Assembly (NCBI GenBank): GCA_947461495.1
Contig: CANHLV010000012.1
Location: 1 to 16,296 of the forward strand
From: Chitinophagaceae bacterium
Lineage (GTDB): Bacteria > Bacteroidota > Bacteroidia > Chitinophagales > Chitinophagaceae
Direction of reading: 5' to 3'
DNA: 16,296 nucleotides
Shown here: positions 14,597 to 16,296 of the stretch, one piece after another
How the letters are laid out: the number at the start of each line of letters is the position of its first letter
How positions within the stretch are numbered: position 1 is the stretch's first letter
Program-made: the position numbers and the translations under genes
The notes under the pieces: generated by a model
What the model was told of the DNA's origin: nothing
What the model saw: only the letters and a program-made list of their open reading frames with translations
Database searches by the model: none

Positions 14597-15052
14597 TTAT
14601 TTTGCCATTAACAACATTTCAATATGAGGAATTCCGTCTTCAAGAAATTCTTCTCCTAAATTTACAAAGCCGAGGTCTTGATAAAACTTATTTAAATAAC
14701 ATTGAGCTCCGATTCGAATGGCTTTTACATGGTATTGTTCGAGTGTTTTTTCAATGGCAAGTTTCATCAGTTCGATTCCGTAGCCATTACCTCTATAATC
14801 TGGATTCGTAAGCACCCTGCCGATACTGGCTTCTTCAAATGACAATCCCGGAGGTAAGATTCTTACATAAGCCACCAATTTATTTTCAATCATACCCATG
14901 AGGTGATAGCTTTTTTGATCCTTATAATCAACATCGAGATAAATGCAATTTTGTTCAACAACGAAAACTCGGCTTCTTAACCAAAGAATATCATAGAGTT
15001 CAGTCGTTGATAGTTCAATAAAATGTTTATAAGTCCAATTTAAAGTTGACAT
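14597..15052 (-). CDS. elaA: GNAT N-acetyltransferase, ElaA family
   Basis: This 151-residue protein has the ElaA hallmarks: LRSRVFVVEQNCIYLDVDYKD (residues 25-45, described by LRxxVFVVEQ, Cys36, Tyr38 and the Asp pairs), then RILPP and IGRVLTNPDYRG. The acetyl-CoA phosphate loop is RGNGYG (87-92), and a late strand contains YQDLGF (124-129). Length matches E. coli ElaA. GNAT enzymes move an acetyl group from acetyl-CoA to an amine; ElaA's natural substrate is not settled. It is cytoplasmic. The ATG is 12 nt after the rarA stop codon, so the two are probably co-transcribed. Confidence 0.93.
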   Translation of the reverse strand: MSTLNWTYKHFIELSTTELYDILWLRSRVFVVEQNCIYLDVDYKDQKSYHLMGMIENKLVAYVRILPPGLSFEEASIGRVLTNPDYRGNGYGIELMKLAIEKTLEQYHVKAIRIGAQCYLNKFYQDLGFVNLGEEFLEDGIPHIEMLLMAK

Positions 15053-15064
15053 CGTTTTTGTTTT

Positions 15065-16296
15065 TTAATAGCCATACATTTCTTTCCATCTTTCTTTCAG
15101 GAATTTTCTTATTTCTTCTTCTCTTGCATTTTTTTGAGGAGAATAAAATCGTTTTCCTGAAATTTCGGTTGGTAGAAAATCCTGCAGTACAAAATTGTTT
15201 TCGTAATTATGGGCGTATTTGTAATCTTTTCCATAATCCATTTGCTTCATCATTTTTGTAGGTGAGTTTCTGAGATGTAGCGGAACAGGTAAATCGCCTT
15301 TTTGTTTTACTGTTGCCAATGCTTCTTCAATAGCCATATATGAGGCGTTGCTTTTTACAGAAGTGGCCAGAAAAACGGCGCATTGAGAAAGAATGATTCG
15401 ACTCTCAGGATAGCCAATAACATTAACTGCTTGGAATGTAGTGTTGGCTAATAGCAATGCATTGGGATTTGCAATGCCAATATCTTCACTCGCAAAAATG
15501 ACCATTCTTCTGGCGATGAATTTCACATCTTCGCCACCTTCAATCATACGTGCCAGCCAGTATACGGCACCGTTAGGGTCGCTGCCTCTCATGCTTTTTA
15601 TAAAGGCAGAAATGATGTCATAGTGCTGTTCACCTTTTTTGTCATACAAAGCGATTTTTTGCTGAGCAATTTGCATCACCAATTCATCGGTAATGGTATT
15701 ATCATTTCCTAAATGATCAGCCACAAGCTCCAGCAGATTCAATAATTTTCTAGCATCGCCTCCAGAGATTCTGATTAAAGAAGCCGTCTCTTTTAGAATT
15801 ATATTTTTTGTTGAAAGGTAATCATCATCTTGGATGGCTGTTTCCAACAGTTGGTGCATTTGCTTTTCATCCAAAGCTTTCAGTACATACACCTGACATC
15901 TGCTGAGTAAGGCGCTGTTGACTTCGAATGAAGGATTTTCAGTTGTAGCGCCAATTAAGGTGATGATTCCTTTTTCTACTGCACCAAGTAAAGCGTCTTG
16001 TTGGCCTTTGTTGAAACGGTGAATTTCATCAATAAACAAAACGGCGCCGTTTTTTGATTTGGCATCTTCAATTACTTCTCTGATTTCTTTTACACCTGCG
16101 GCGATTGCACTGATTGAATAGAAAGGTTTTTCCAATGTATTGGCGATGATTCCTGCTATGGTCGTTTTGCCAACACCTGGCGGTCCCCATAAAATAATTG
16201 AGGGGATTTTTTTATTTTCAATCGCAGTACGAAGTATACTTCCCTTGCCGGTCAGGTGTTCCTGGCCAACGAGTTCATCCAGTGTTTGTGGACGAA
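15065..16296 (-). CDS. rarA: Replication-associated recombination protein RarA/MgsA (5' truncated)
   Basis: The frame stays open to the right edge, giving 409 codons; some 10-30 N-terminal residues are missing beyond 16296. The visible start reads RPQTLDELVGQEHL, the standard beginning of RarA. Walker A is WGPPGVGKTT (about 16165-16195), Walker B is LFIDEIHRFNKGQQDALL and the sensor region is GATTENPSFEVNSALLSRC. The C-terminal half is the MgsA tetramerisation region: DPNGAVYWLARMIEGGED, ASEDIGIANP and YAHNYENNFV. RarA is a clamp-loader-like AAA+ ATPase that acts at stalled replication forks and single-strand DNA gaps. A shorter reading from a TTG at 16135 is an artefact that would lose the Walker A motif. 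The gene heads the minus-strand rarA-elaA pair. Confidence 0.97.
   Translation of the reverse strand, partial: RPQTLDELVGQEHLTGKGSILRTAIENKKIPSIILWGPPGVGKTTIAGIIANTLEKPFYSISAIAAGVKEIREVIEDAKSKNGAVLFIDEIHRFNKGQQDALLGAVEKGIITLIGATTENPSFEVNSALLSRCQVYVLKALDEKQMHQLLETAIQDDDYLSTKNIILKETASLIRISGGDARKLLNLLELVADHLGNDNTITDELVMQIAQQKIALYDKKGEQHYDIISAFIKSMRGSDPNGAVYWLARMIEGGEDVKFIARRMVIFASEDIGIANPNALLLANTTFQAVNVIGYPESRIILSQCAVFLATSVKSNASYMAIEEALATVKQKGDLPVPLHLRNSPTKMMKQMDYGKDYKYAHNYENNFVLQDFLPTEISGKRFYSPQKNAREEEIRKFLKERWKEMYGY

Noticed and set aside
15065..16135. Stand-alone 356-residue ATPase starting at TTG 16135
   Set aside because: The frame continues to the edge and contains the Walker A motif upstream; this is the body of RarA.

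Overview
The window is AT-rich DNA from a member of the Bacteroidota, probably a Chitinophagaceae/Sphingobacteriia-type organism. The evidence is a type IX secretion/gliding C-terminal domain with SprB-like repeats, a DUF4476 protein, Bacteroidota-style PanD and UvrA sequences, TAnnTTTG promoter elements and the absence of Shine-Dalgarno sequences. I see no rRNA, tRNA, CRISPR array, transposase or phage genes. This is ordinary chromosome with one unusual redox operon.

Layout. 1-204 (+) is the 3' end of a helix-turn-helix gene that resembles the C-terminus of Bacteroidota HicB-like antitoxins, followed by a strong hairpin terminator (281-313). 371-1405 (-) is an orphan lipoprotein. 1729-3891 (-) is an overlapping three-gene operon read as DinB-like protein, NRDE (TANGO2-like) protein, then membrane-anchored ATP-grasp ligase. 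4010-7279 (-) is a tightly packed redox operon read as a small three-helix membrane protein, a 608-residue ferric-reductase-like/Rieske/cysteine-domain protein, and a Rieske-flavodoxin fusion. 7280-7914 is a long AT-rich spacer. 7915-8259 (-) is panD. After a spacer with several inverted repeats, the + strand carries a T9SS-type adhesin (8576-10474), a DUF4476 protein (10514-11467) and uvrA (11559-14429), with TAnnTTTG promoter elements ahead of each. At the right end, elaA and a 5'-truncated rarA form a minus-strand pair.

How the genes work together. The most distinctive block is 4010-7279. It encodes a cytochrome-b-like membrane domain, two Rieske 2Fe-2S domains in adjacent genes, a flavin-binding domain and a conserved-looking cysteine module that topology places in the periplasm. 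My reading, which is inference, is a chain carrying electrons from a cytoplasmic flavin/Rieske protein through a membrane heme protein to a periplasmic target. UvrA (nucleotide excision repair) and RarA (replication-fork maintenance) are housekeeping genes. PanD makes beta-alanine for coenzyme A. The adhesin and DUF4476 protein are exported.

Start-site corrections. Upstream TTG starts are possible for the DinB-like gene and uvrA but are less likely than the internal ATG codons used here. PanD is best started at 8259, which reproduces the family's residue numbering exactly. RarA runs off the right edge.
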